Positions 16,221 to 24,456 of a stretch of DNA of 64,000 nucleotides are shown piece by piece; position 1 is the first letter of the stretch, and the number at the start of each line of letters is the position of its first letter. This DNA comes from Limibacter armeniacum (GTDB lineage: Bacteria; Bacteroidota; Bacteroidia; Cytophagales; Flammeovirgaceae): positions 1,054,001 through 1,118,000 of the forward strand of contig NZ_JBAJNO010000008.1 in NCBI RefSeq assembly GCF_036880985.1. The letters are read 5' to 3'. A program made the position numbers and the translations under genes. The notes beneath the pieces are model-generated. The model had not been told where the DNA came from and did not search any database. It worked only from the letters and a program-made list of their open reading frames with translations.

Positions 16221-17344
16221 ATGAAAACACGCCAAATTACGCTCAAGCATCTGCTGATAGCGGGCAGAAAGTATATCGGGTTGCAGTTCTACCCGGACAA
16301 GGTGGTACAGGCACTTGTCAAGGAGCTGCCCAGTCCGAGGTGGAGCGAGCAGTACCGGATGGTATTTATTCCCAACACCAAGGAAAATGTGCAACTGATA
16401 TTTCGGAGGTTTAAGGGAGTGGCTTGGGTGAATGGGCAGTATTTTTTCCGTACAGGAGGAGCCAAAAAGGGAAATCCGTTTCCTGATATGGAGGCATACC
16501 GGCATCGCAAGCTCAGCGAAGGATACCGTCCATGTCCTGAATCCTATCTGGAAAAACTTGAGTTGAAGCGGTATGCCATGAACACGGTCAGGACCTATGT
16601 AGGCTGTTTTGAGGCATTTATCAACCATTTTAAGGACAGGGAACTGCTAGAGATCAATGAACTGGAAATCAGGACTTATCTCCAGCAGCTGATTCGTGAA
16701 GGGAAATCCGACTCAACTGTCAATCAGGCACTCAATAGCATTAAGTTCTACTATGAAGTTGTGGAGGGTATGCCCAACCGATTTTACGAAATCGAACGGC
16801 CACACAAGAAAGAGCGACTGCCGGAGGTATTAAGCCAAGAGCAGGTACTGTCCATGATCAGGAAAACAAGGAACCTGAAGCACCGCTACATCATTAGCCT
16901 GCTTTACTCGGCAGGATTAAGAAGGGGGAGCTGCTGAACCTTGAACCACGTGATATAGAAAGTGATCGGATGCTGATCAGGGTAAGGGAAGGCAAGGGAG
17001 GAAAAGACCGTTACACCATTCTTTCGGAAAAGCTATTATTGGAACTGAGAGCCTATTATAAAGAACACAGACCCAAAAAGTACTTGTTTGAGGGTGAGCA
17101 GGGAGGACAGTACAGTACCACAAGTGTCGCCAGGATTGTCAGCCGAGCTGCCAAGTGGGCAGGAATCCAAAAAAGAGTGACGCCCCATATGCTTCGCCAC
17201 TCATTTGCCACACATCTATTGGAAAATGGGACAGACCTACGATACATTCAGGCGCTGCTGGGACATAACTCAAGCCAAACAACAGAAATTTATACGCATG
17301 TGGCAACAAAAAATTTGAACAAAATCAAGAATCCGCTAGATTAA
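16221..17344 (+). pseudogene. tyrosine recombinase (integron-integrase-like), interrupted by a -1 frameshift
   Basis: Two frames, 16221-16937 and 16970-17344, join into one recombinase of about 374 aa if a -1 shift is made at the G-run 16924-16928. After GGG at 16926-16928, re-reading one G gives GAG-CTG-CTG (ELL), the expected continuation of AGLRRG. The N-terminus carries an extra arm-like domain, then a SAM-like core-binding domain (YLEKLELKRYAMNTVRTYVGC, about 110-130). The catalytic set is complete: Arg in SAGLRRG, Lys in GKGGKDR, HMLRH, and LLGHN...TTEIYTHV with the Tyr. It ends NPLD, reminiscent of the SPLD end of IntI. The extra IntI-specific segment between the Lys strand and the HxxR box seems absent. 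Either a one-base deletion, a sequencing error, or programmed frameshifting. It directly precedes the cassette array. Confidence 0.8.
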
Positions 17345-17352
17345 AGGAGTTT

Positions 17353-17443
17353 TTGACACAGTGCGTATATCAACCATGGTGCTTTTACCCCCTGATTTTA
17401 CGGAATATATACCACTGTGCACTATATACAATTGTTATGGCCA
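17353..17443 (+). repeat. recombinase-proximal attachment site (attI candidate or attC)
   Basis: Directly after the recombinase stop. ACAGTGCGTATAT (about 17357-17369) pairs with ATATATACCACTGT (about 17405-17418), with one bulge, and a further GTATAT/ATATAC element lies just before GTTATGGCCA at 17434-17443, which is the 5' end of cassette 1. Position next to the recombinase and the GTT box make it the candidate integration site. It is more hairpin-like than classical attI sites, so it may be an attC whose cassette gene was lost. Confidence 0.55.
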
Positions 17444-17884
17444 ATGAAAAACAAACCGTACAGCTTAGATCAAGGAATTCTAATTGAAAATAAAGGGGTG
17501 ATTATTCCTTGGCAAACAAGGTTTAAAAAAATTGACAATTTTGGACAACCAGATATAATTAATTCAGAACAACGATCTGACGCAGTATGGAAGGAAGTTC
17601 AAATTTTTAATGGCATTTCAGTAGACTTAGTAGCAATTTTTTGGCACTCGATTTTTGGACGAAATAAGTTAAACAGCGTGCATGCCTATTTTGATGAATG
17701 CACCTTCGAAACGTTTAAAGATCACTTTGCCAAAAAATATAACCAAGAAGGAAAATTGAGGAATAAGAATAGACTAGAATATTATTATTTCTGGAAAAGA
17801 GATCAGTGCAAAATTGTTCTAGGTAAAGGAGATCGGTTTGGTACATATTACTATCTGAGAATTAAGAAATGTAAGTGGCCATAA
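17444..17884 (+). CDS. cassette 1 protein, unknown
   Basis: The ATG at 17444 overlaps the R' box; a GTG at 17417 lies inside the attachment hairpin and is unlikely. The product is 146 aa, soluble, with an aromatic-rich C-terminal half (LEYYYFWKRDQ, FGTYYYLRIKKCKW). No family recognised. Cassette 1 spans about 17434-18002. Its first ten bases, GTTATGGCCA, are the exact reverse complement of TGGCCATAAC at 17876-17885, and the stop codon lies inside that R'' box. Being closest to the recombinase it should be the most recent acquisition if the array follows integron logic. Confidence 0.6.
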   Translation: MKNKPYSLDQGILIENKGVIIPWQTRFKKIDNFGQPDIINSEQRSDAVWKEVQIFNGISVDLVAIFWHSIFGRNKLNSVHAYFDECTFETFKDHFAKKYNQEGKLRNKNRLEYYYFWKRDQCKIVLGKGDRFGTYYYLRIKKCKWP

Positions 17885-18012
17885 CAACACCTACACCCCA
17901 TCCGGCAACTACGCATCAAAAAACGAAACTTGTTTTAAGAACTAAACCTTAACTTCGAAAAATAGACACAGGTAAAACGCCGCACGGTGTGTAGCCTGAA
18001 CCGTTAGCACCA
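17876..18012 (+). repeat. attC-like site 1 (between cassettes 1 and 2)
   Basis: R'' TGGCCATAAC at 17876-17885. The L'' arm around CACCTACACCCCATCCGGC pairs imperfectly with GCCGCACGGTGTGTAGCC near 17977-17995. R' is CCGTTAGCACC, with GTT at 18003. Length about 135 bp. Confidence 0.8.
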
Positions 18013-18020
18013 ATTAAAAA

Positions 18021-18773
18021 ATGACAGACAAGAGAAAATTAGACGAGGGACAAATTTGGACTATGGTTATGACAGTCTTACCTGTTGTAATGTTGATGAA
18101 TGCAGGAAATGAACTGACAGATGATAGTGGAATACGAGTATTATATGCGGGAGTTTTTGGTGGTATCGGTGGATTAATTGGATTTACAATAAACTACTTG
18201 ACAAAAGATAAAAGCAGACTCATTAAAATCTTAGCATCTCTATCAATTTTAATAATCTGCGGATTGACAATATACATTCTATCATCTAAACCGACTGACA
18301 AAGAGATTTTAAATCAAGAATGGGAAACGCAAAAAATTGGAAAAATAGAATTCGATTACCCTACCAAATTAAAATTACAATCAAGCGAAATTCCTGAATC
18401 TGTAAATTGGTTTTACAGTGAATTGAAACTATACTCTGATGGAGGAAATGATAGAGTAGCTTCGTTTTTAAAGACAAAAATCTTAGTTGACACTCTATCA
18501 ATTGAAAATGCTTATTCATACCAATTGGAAGGAATGCTGAAAAAAATGCAAGTAGACATTGAAAATGTGGAGTTGGAAGTATTTTTAGCTGATGAAGAAG
18601 AAATATCTTCTATGTTCTCGTATGACCTCAATGGAAAACAAGTGAATGGATACGGTTTCATGTACATGTATGAAAACTCCTTAGAGTCGATTTGGCTAAT
18701 GCCTATTATTCAAGGTTTTTCAAAAGACTTTATCGAAGAATTTGAAGCTGGGATAATATCAGAATATGAATAA
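18021..18773 (+). CDS. cassette 2 protein, three-helix membrane protein
   Basis: A 250-aa protein with three predicted membrane helices (about residues 13-28, 45-62 and 70-90) followed by a soluble domain of about 155 residues starting IEFDYPTKLKLQ, which resembles PsbP/lipoprotein-type exported domains only loosely. Function unknown. The cassette starts GTTAGCACCA (18003-18012) and ends TGGTGCTAAC (18780-18789), a perfect 10-base inverted match. The ATG lies 8 bp after the box, so the leader is very short and the gene probably depends on upstream transcription. Confidence 0.65.
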   Translation: MTDKRKLDEGQIWTMVMTVLPVVMLMNAGNELTDDSGIRVLYAGVFGGIGGLIGFTINYLTKDKSRLIKILASLSILIICGLTIYILSSKPTDKEILNQEWETQKIGKIEFDYPTKLKLQSSEIPESVNWFYSELKLYSDGGNDRVASFLKTKILVDTLSIENAYSYQLEGMLKKMQVDIENVELEVFLADEEEISSMFSYDLNGKQVNGYGFMYMYENSLESIWLMPIIQGFSKDFIEEFEAGIISEYE

Positions 18774-18779
18774 AAAAAC

Positions 18780-18914
18780 TGGTGCTAACAAAAACTATAA
18801 GCAAGCGGGGCGACAGAGAAAAATGAAACATTAAAGCTATTAACTAACTTTAGGCTCGGCCGACAGGAAAGTGCTTCTAAAGCCTACCTGCTTATAGTAA
18901 AACCGTTGGCGGTA
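18780..18914 (+). repeat. attC-like site 2 (between cassettes 2 and 3)
   Basis: R'' TGGTGCTAAC at 18780-18789. L'' ACTATAAGCAAGCGGGG pairs with the arm CCTACCTGCTTATAGT near 18882-18897. R' is CCGTTGGCGG with GTT at 18905. Confidence 0.85.
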
Positions 18915-18942
18915 ATACGCTGGGACAAATGGAGCGAAAGAT

Positions 18943-19338
18943 ATGAGAATCATTTTATTCTATTTAGGTCAAGCATTGTTGGGACTTGCGTTCTATGAGT
19001 TGGCGTACATGGCAACTTTGAGGTTAGACTTTTTTGAATGGGGAAACTCACAGAATGATGGACTTTATCTCCTGTTCGTTCCAATGGTTCTATTGCCGAT
19101 TATTTTGGTCGCGTCAATTGTAAAGTACTTCGTGACTAAAAAAATGAATGTGGAAAACATTTATAAATGGAGCTTTCTTGTCACAATTGGTTCGATAGTA
19201 ATCTCCACGTTTCTGGCGGTGATTGACGCACTTTGGCTGACACTGGTAATCTCACTTCTGACGATATTAACTATTATCATTGAAACAATTATCCTCTCTC
19301 GACAACTCTTGACAAAAGGACTTAAGGTTAAGACTTAA
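18943..19338 (+). CDS. cassette 3 protein, four-helix small membrane protein
   Basis: A 131-aa, very hydrophobic protein with about four transmembrane segments (roughly residues 3-24, 40-62, 75-95 and 98-118). GGAGCGAAAG upstream of the ATG is a reasonable ribosome binding site. No family recognised. The cassette is bounded by GTTGGCGGTA (18905-18914) and its exact reverse complement TACCGCCAAC (19350-19359). Confidence 0.65.
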   Translation: MRIILFYLGQALLGLAFYELAYMATLRLDFFEWGNSQNDGLYLLFVPMVLLPIILVASIVKYFVTKKMNVENIYKWSFLVTIGSIVISTFLAVIDALWLTLVISLLTILTIIIETIILSRQLLTKGLKVKT

Positions 19339-19349
19339 TGGACGTGTAC

Positions 19350-19444
19350 TACCGCCAACAAAATGTATAATCCATGGCGCTGATAAAGAGGACATTTTTT
19401 TATTTTTGCTCAACGCTACGGATTATACATAAACGTTAGCGATA
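19350..19444 (+). repeat. attC-like site 3 (between cassettes 3 and 4)
   Basis: R'' TACCGCCAAC at 19350-19359. L'' ATGTATAATCCATGGCGC pairs with GCTACGGATTATACAT near 19416-19430. R' is ACGTTAGCGATA with GTT at 19435. About 95 bp, among the most symmetrical sites of the array. Confidence 0.85.
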
Positions 19445-19449
19445 ATAAT

Positions 19450-20571
19450 ATGAAATTTGAATTTAACGGTGAATGGAACTTTTCCATTGAACTCCCACTC
19501 CTTGGTCAGACATTAACTTTTGAAAAAAGAACGGTTTCAAATGACATTCCTGTTACAATAAATGATTCTCATGATTTAGAGCCAGACCCTGAACAAGAGA
19601 AAATAAATGCCATTGAATTCATCATTGAAAACGAAGTACAGCTCTTGGAGGAGTTTCATAATCAAATTAAAGATGAAATTTTCCCTCTTCATAAAACTTA
19701 TATTGACGACGAAGAGATTTTTTTTCCAAAATTCAACTCTGCAAACGAATTAGGTAAAGTTTTAGGTTTAAATCAGATTACAATACTAGGCTTTGAAAAA
19801 GATAACTATGCCTATACTCAATTCGACTTCAACTTTAGTGCTGATCCAGAACATGGAATTTCTTTCATTCTTCACAAAAACCGTTTAGTTGAGCATGAAG
19901 AGATTGGTTCAGTTGGATACGATAATGTCTATAAAGAACTAGGGATTAATCCCAATGAACATCACGAAGGGTGGCATCAACAATACCTAAACCGTGAAAT
20001 AAAACTTCATGAACCTTTAGCGAAATATGGAAAACTTAAACCTTGGCAAGCTGAAATCAATTCGGAATTTATTAGTTCACTAATAAAGGATAAAAATAAT
20101 GAACGTTTTATTGAGCTGATTGAATCAAATAAAATTGACTTAAGCCTGATTCAGTATGACAAGAACCTATTAGAAATAGCAGTTGTTTATAAAAACCTTC
20201 CGATAGTCAAATACTTGGTTGAACACAATCTGCCGTTTAGAAATTCGATCTCTTATTGTCGATCAAATGACATACAATTCTTAAAACAACTTGTAGATCT
20301 TGGTTTAGACATTAATCAACCTGCTATCTACGATCGATCTCTTGCAATGCATGAGATTTATGAAATTATGCAAGGACATTTTCATAAGCGTGAAAACATT
20401 GACGAAATAATAGAACAAAGAGTTTCTACTTTAAAGGAGTTACTTCAACTAGGAGCTTCTTTGGACAATTGTGATTCAGATAAATCAAATTACATTGAGT
20501 GTCTTGAAAAACAATATGCTAAACACTTCATCGAGAAAACTGGTATTATTGAACTTATAGAAGCTATTTAA
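19450..20571 (+). CDS. cassette 4 protein, DUF6985-like domain plus ankyrin-like repeats
   Basis: A 373-aa soluble protein. The middle region with FNFSADPEHGISFILHKNRLVE and EEIGSVGYDN (about residues 136-165) resembles DUF6985, a domain often seen near polymorphic toxin immunity genes. The C-terminal third has ankyrin-like repeats (NLLEIAVVYKNLPIVKYLVEHNLPF, FLKQLVDLGLDINQP, LKELLQLGASLDN). A role in immunity or protein binding is inference. Cassette ends: GTTAGCGATA (19435-19444) and ATCGCTAAC (20575-20583), nine of nine matching. Confidence 0.6.
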   Translation: MKFEFNGEWNFSIELPLLGQTLTFEKRTVSNDIPVTINDSHDLEPDPEQEKINAIEFIIENEVQLLEEFHNQIKDEIFPLHKTYIDDEEIFFPKFNSANELGKVLGLNQITILGFEKDNYAYTQFDFNFSADPEHGISFILHKNRLVEHEEIGSVGYDNVYKELGINPNEHHEGWHQQYLNREIKLHEPLAKYGKLKPWQAEINSEFISSLIKDKNNERFIELIESNKIDLSLIQYDKNLLEIAVVYKNLPIVKYLVEHNLPFRNSISYCRSNDIQFLKQLVDLGLDINQPAIYDRSLAMHEIYEIMQGHFHKRENIDEIIEQRVSTLKELLQLGASLDNCDSDKSNYIECLEKQYAKHFIEKTGIIELIEAI

Positions 20572-20574
20572 AAC

Positions 20575-20777
20575 ATCGCTAACAAGGGCTATGACACCAT
20601 GTCGTGTCAGTGGGTCACGATAGGTTTGTGGTCACTTACTTAGTCCGCGAATTCTTCGAATTCGCCTAGTGTAAAAAAAGAAAATACTATGCGAATTAAA
20701 AGAATTCGCTACTTAGATAAACGAAACGAAATACGAACTGAAACACGCCACGGTGCATAGCCATAGCGTTGTATGCC
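20575..20777 (+). repeat. attC-like site 4 (between cassettes 4 and 5)
   Basis: R'' ATCGCTAAC at 20575-20583. L'' GGCTATGACACCATGTCGTG pairs with CACGCCACGGTGCATAGCC near 20744-20762. The loop is long (about 140 bp) and contains its own GAATTC-rich palindrome near 20648. R' is GCGTTGTATGCC with GTT at 20768. Confidence 0.8.
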
Positions 20778-20888
20778 ATGCTGAAAAAAGGCCAACCGCA
20801 CAAATAGCACATTTGGTTTTTGCCGACACACAAGCAAACGCTGAAAACCAAAAGAGCTATTTCTTGCCGGCACTAATCATATATTGTA

Positions 20889-23800
20889 ATGACCGAAAGA
20901 CAAATAGAAATACACAAAGGGCTAAAAGCTATTGGACCTGAGATAGCACAATTTTACTTAGACGGAATACAATTAATTGACTCTAGTTTAGGAACTAAAT
21001 CTAATCTATTAGCTCATATTCTCAGAGAGATTGATGGTGGTTTACGAGATGTATTTGAGCAAAAACATTTAAAGAAAGAGTTTCAGAAAAAATTAAAAAA
21101 TGAAGACCTTGTAAAGGTATTTGACCAATTTAAGGAAGACTACAAGAATTTTGATTACTTAGGTGACATCACTTTCGAAGACTTTAAAGAAGCTAAAGGA
21201 CACATTTCTTCAATTCTGGTATCCTTTGGTTTCAGTTTTGACCACCCTCTATCAGCTCAATATATTAAAGTTGTGCGATGGCTAGCGAAATACGCGCATA
21301 GGAGTGGTTCTTATAACGAGCCTAGAAATCCTAAAGATATTATTAATCTATGGTATGAATTTGAGGATGTTTTATCAAAATTGATCGGAAACTACTATGC
21401 ACTAGCTGATAGAATAGACTCAATTTTATCACTTGAAGAGCCAACATCAGAAGTACTCAAGACGTTACCAAATCTGTTAAATACAGAATCTAGATTCATC
21501 TATTTTTTCAATGGCCTTAAATCACCTAAGTGGCTAATCCCTTTAGAAAATGAAAAATATTTTGATGGCTCAAAAAATCCTGAGCCTGTCGAATCCGAAG
21601 ATAATCCTGGCTTCTATTCAATGCCCTATTGGGGTGTGCTAACTTACCTTGAGGAGATTGCAAATCAAAATTTAAATACTCCCGAAAAAGAAACTACAGA
21701 ATCCCTTATTAGAATAATTGATAGCATTTGCCTTTACAGAAACTCAGAAGATCAAAGAATAGAAAACTACCGAACAGACTATACGGTACTAAAGCTTATT
21801 TGTACGCTCCCAAAAGAATATATTGATGATAGGCACTTTGAGTTTATCAAAGTTGGTTTATTAAGTAAATGGGATGGGTTAATAGGCCATAGTTACAATG
21901 AGTTTCTGGAGAGACTGATTTCTATAGGTAGAAATGACTTGTTGTTAAAGGGGGTAGAATTACTGTTAACCCATAAAATTGTCGAAGGAACTTTTGAAAA
22001 AGTTCATTCAATATTCAGAAGTTATGAACTTCAAAGGATTCTATCTGATTTCAAAGAAAGATTAATTTCCATACTCGGGTTTGATTTATTAGACCTAGGC
22101 CTACAAAAAATAATTGAAGTCATTGAGCTTGACAAAACTGCCTTTAATAACATTTCTATTCCCGCAATTGAGAACCACGAACAAACATCATTTCCTGATA
22201 AGTACGATTGTCAATTAGTCTACCTTGTTCGAGATACACTTGAGAAACTAGATTCAAAAGATCTAATTGAAACTTTAAAGGAATTTCTTGCCAAAGAACA
22301 CCCAGTCTTTAAAAGGATCGCAATTCATACAATTCGTGTTAGATATTCCGAGTTTAAAGTTCTTTTCTGGGATTTAAAAGAAAACCCCTTAAGCTTACCA
22401 CTCACCAAACATGAGGTTTATGAATTACTCAAGGAGCATTCAACAGAATTCACTGCTGATGAAATTACTCAAATAATCGATTGGATTAATTCTAAAGAAT
22501 ATTATATCCCTGAAGAGTTTGAAGATGATAAAGACAAGGTTGAAAGGTCCATTGCTTATCGAAAAAAGGAATGGCTGACTTCACTTATGCCAAGTGAATC
22601 AGAAATTGTGTCTGAAATGATAAAAGAGTTAGACAAAATAAATGATGCGGATGTTGACCATCCAGGATTTGATTCTTGGCACTCTAGCCTTTCTGGATCT
22701 GTTTCCCCACTAACAATGGAAGATATACTGAAACAGAGCATAGAGGATACAGTCACATTTTATCATGAATTTAATAAACAAGATCATGATTTCATGGGTC
22801 CATCAGTAGATGGATTAATTGACATGCTGACACTGACAGTCCGCAAAAATCCTAGAAAGTATATTGTGGATTGCAAACCACTTATTGAAGCTCCCTCGCA
22901 GATAATTTACGCATGGATAAGAGGATTGGGAGAAAGCTGGAGAGATGAAAAGGAGAAATTTGACAGTACAGAAGCATTTGAGACCATACTCCATATTATC
23001 CAAAAGAAAGAGTTTTGGGAATCACATAATTCTGATGATAATTATAGTCGTTGGTTTATTTCAAGCTTACTTAGCTTTATTGAGGATGGTTTAAGAGATG
23101 ACAATCATGCTTTTGATGCAGACCTGCTTCCAATAATAAAAGAAATTCTATTCACAATTCTTGAAAATGATGCCCACCCAGTTTTTGACTACTCAGATTT
23201 GTCCATGACAGTACTGAATAATTCAAAGGGAAAAATCTACATGACCCTTTTTCAGTATTCTCTAAGATTGGCTCGCTTGGAAGCAAAAGACAATGACCGT
23301 TGGGAAAGTGACATCAAAAAGTTAATTACTCAAAAAATAGAATTGAATGACGAGGATCCTTTACTTTTTTATGTGATCGGGCAGTTTTTACCAAATATCC
23401 ACTTCCTTGACGAAAATTGGATGTTTGAAAATTTCCATAAGCTCTTCCCAATCGAGAACGAAACCAATTGGTCATCAGCTATGAGTGGTTATTTTTTCCA
23501 TCATAGACGGCCAAATAGAGTTTACTTTAGATTTTTTCTAGAAGGCTCACATCTTTTAAAAGCCATATCAAATGACATTGTAAAAGGTGAATCAAAAAAC
23601 AGCTTGATTCAACAAATTTGTACAGCTTACTTATATGACTTTGAATCAATTGATATTGATAAAGAAGTGATTCAAGCATTGATTAATTCTAAAAATGAAA
23701 GTGTTCTATCAAGTTTAATATTCTTCTTTTGGAGTCCTAGATTCCCATTTGAGAAAAAGGTCATTCACAAAATCAAACCATTTTGGGTTGAGCTTTTTAA

Positions 23801-24185
23801 CAATGCGATTAAAATGGAGGATGAAAAAGTAGATTCTTATATACTCTCCGGTTGTTGCAAATGGCTATATAGTGTCGAACAAATAGATGAGGAAGTATTT
23901 GAAATTTTGTCTAAATCTGTTGCTTATCTAAATCAACGTGATCGATATTCAGTTATAGAATCTCTATCAAAGCATATTAACAATTACCCCGAAAAAGTTG
24001 GGTTAATTTTAATCGAGTTATTCAAGAAAGAGGTGAGTTATGATATTTCAAGAGGAAAGCTTCATGAAATGGTAGAGAATCTTTATGATAAAGGGCATAA
24101 AGAAATTGGTGATAAAATTTGTCTTCTACATGGTGAAAATGGCTTTCACTTTTTAAGAAGTTTATACATTAAATACAATACATGA
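20889..24185 (+). CDS. cassette 5 protein, giant helical-repeat protein, unknown
   Basis: A 1098-aa protein, extraordinarily large for a cassette gene. No signal peptide or membrane helix. Near residue 200 it has FFNGLKSPKWLIPLENEKYFD followed by MPYWGVLTYLEEIA, a pattern like the PxWxxPLxxxGFF...PxWPxxxYL motif of large HEAT/ARM-like proteins often seen in defence neighbourhoods. The remainder is alpha-helical repeat-like with no recognisable nuclease, NTPase or protease motif. The N-terminus MTERQIEIHKGLKAIGPEIAQF is distinctive. A defence role is a guess from the motif. The cassette runs from GTTGTATGCC (20768-20777) to GGCATACAAC (24302-24311), a perfect match. Confidence 0.6.
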   Translation: MTERQIEIHKGLKAIGPEIAQFYLDGIQLIDSSLGTKSNLLAHILREIDGGLRDVFEQKHLKKEFQKKLKNEDLVKVFDQFKEDYKNFDYLGDITFEDFKEAKGHISSILVSFGFSFDHPLSAQYIKVVRWLAKYAHRSGSYNEPRNPKDIINLWYEFEDVLSKLIGNYYALADRIDSILSLEEPTSEVLKTLPNLLNTESRFIYFFNGLKSPKWLIPLENEKYFDGSKNPEPVESEDNPGFYSMPYWGVLTYLEEIANQNLNTPEKETTESLIRIIDSICLYRNSEDQRIENYRTDYTVLKLICTLPKEYIDDRHFEFIKVGLLSKWDGLIGHSYNEFLERLISIGRNDLLLKGVELLLTHKIVEGTFEKVHSIFRSYELQRILSDFKERLISILGFDLLDLGLQKIIEVIELDKTAFNNISIPAIENHEQTSFPDKYDCQLVYLVRDTLEKLDSKDLIETLKEFLAKEHPVFKRIAIHTIRVRYSEFKVLFWDLKENPLSLPLTKHEVYELLKEHSTEFTADEITQIIDWINSKEYYIPEEFEDDKDKVERSIAYRKKEWLTSLMPSESEIVSEMIKELDKINDADVDHPGFDSWHSSLSGSVSPLTMEDILKQSIEDTVTFYHEFNKQDHDFMGPSVDGLIDMLTLTVRKNPRKYIVDCKPLIEAPSQIIYAWIRGLGESWRDEKEKFDSTEAFETILHIIQKKEFWESHNSDDNYSRWFISSLLSFIEDGLRDDNHAFDADLLPIIKEILFTILENDAHPVFDYSDLSMTVLNNSKGKIYMTLFQYSLRLARLEAKDNDRWESDIKKLITQKIELNDEDPLLFYVIGQFLPNIHFLDENWMFENFHKLFPIENETNWSSAMSGYFFHHRRPNRVYFRFFLEGSHLLKAISNDIVKGESKNSLIQQICTAYLYDFESIDIDKEVIQALINSKNESVLSSLIFFFWSPRFPFEKKVIHKIKPFWVELFNNAIKMEDEKVDSYILSGCCKWLYSVEQIDEEVFEILSKSVAYLNQRDRYSVIESLSKHINNYPEKVGLILIELFKKEVSYDISRGKLHEMVENLYDKGHKEIGDKICLLHGENGFHFLRSLYIKYNT

Positions 24186-24209
24186 TTACTGAAATAGCAG
24201 TCATACACC

Positions 24210-24278
24210 TTGGCAAGTCGCTTAAAGCAGCCGCGCCAGCCAAAACTTGCCAAAGAGTATATCTGCCCCAACGTTGAC
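24210..24278 (+). repeat. degenerate attC-like hairpin inside cassette 5
   Basis: Downstream of the large gene, TTGGCAAGT (24210-24218) pairs with ACTTGCCAA (24245-24253), followed by ACGTTGACA with GTT at 24272. It lies before the true R'' of this cassette, so it may be an old site trapped by fusion of two cassettes. Confidence 0.4.
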
Positions 24279-24301
24279 AGAAAAGAAAATGAAAAAGCAC
24301 G

Positions 24302-24437
24302 GGCATACAACATTGGCTATACGTAATGCGGGCGAAAGTGCTGATATGAAATTAATTATATTAAACAAACTTTACGACAAACGGACAGTGAAGTGCCTCG
24401 AAATCCCGCACTACGCATAGCCGAGACCGTTATGGGC
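24302..24437 (+). repeat. attC-like site 5 (between cassettes 5 and 6)
   Basis: R'' GGCATACAAC at 24302-24311. L'' GGCTATACGTAATGCGGG pairs with CCCGCACTACGCATAGCC (24405-24422), almost perfectly. R' is ACCGTTATGGGC with GTT at 24429. Confidence 0.85.
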
Positions 24438-24456
24438 AAACCAAAGACAACAAAGA

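Noticed and set aside
16215-16628. 137-aa minus-strand frame opposite the recombinase
   Set aside because: Antisense to a well-conserved recombinase core-binding domain; no independent support.
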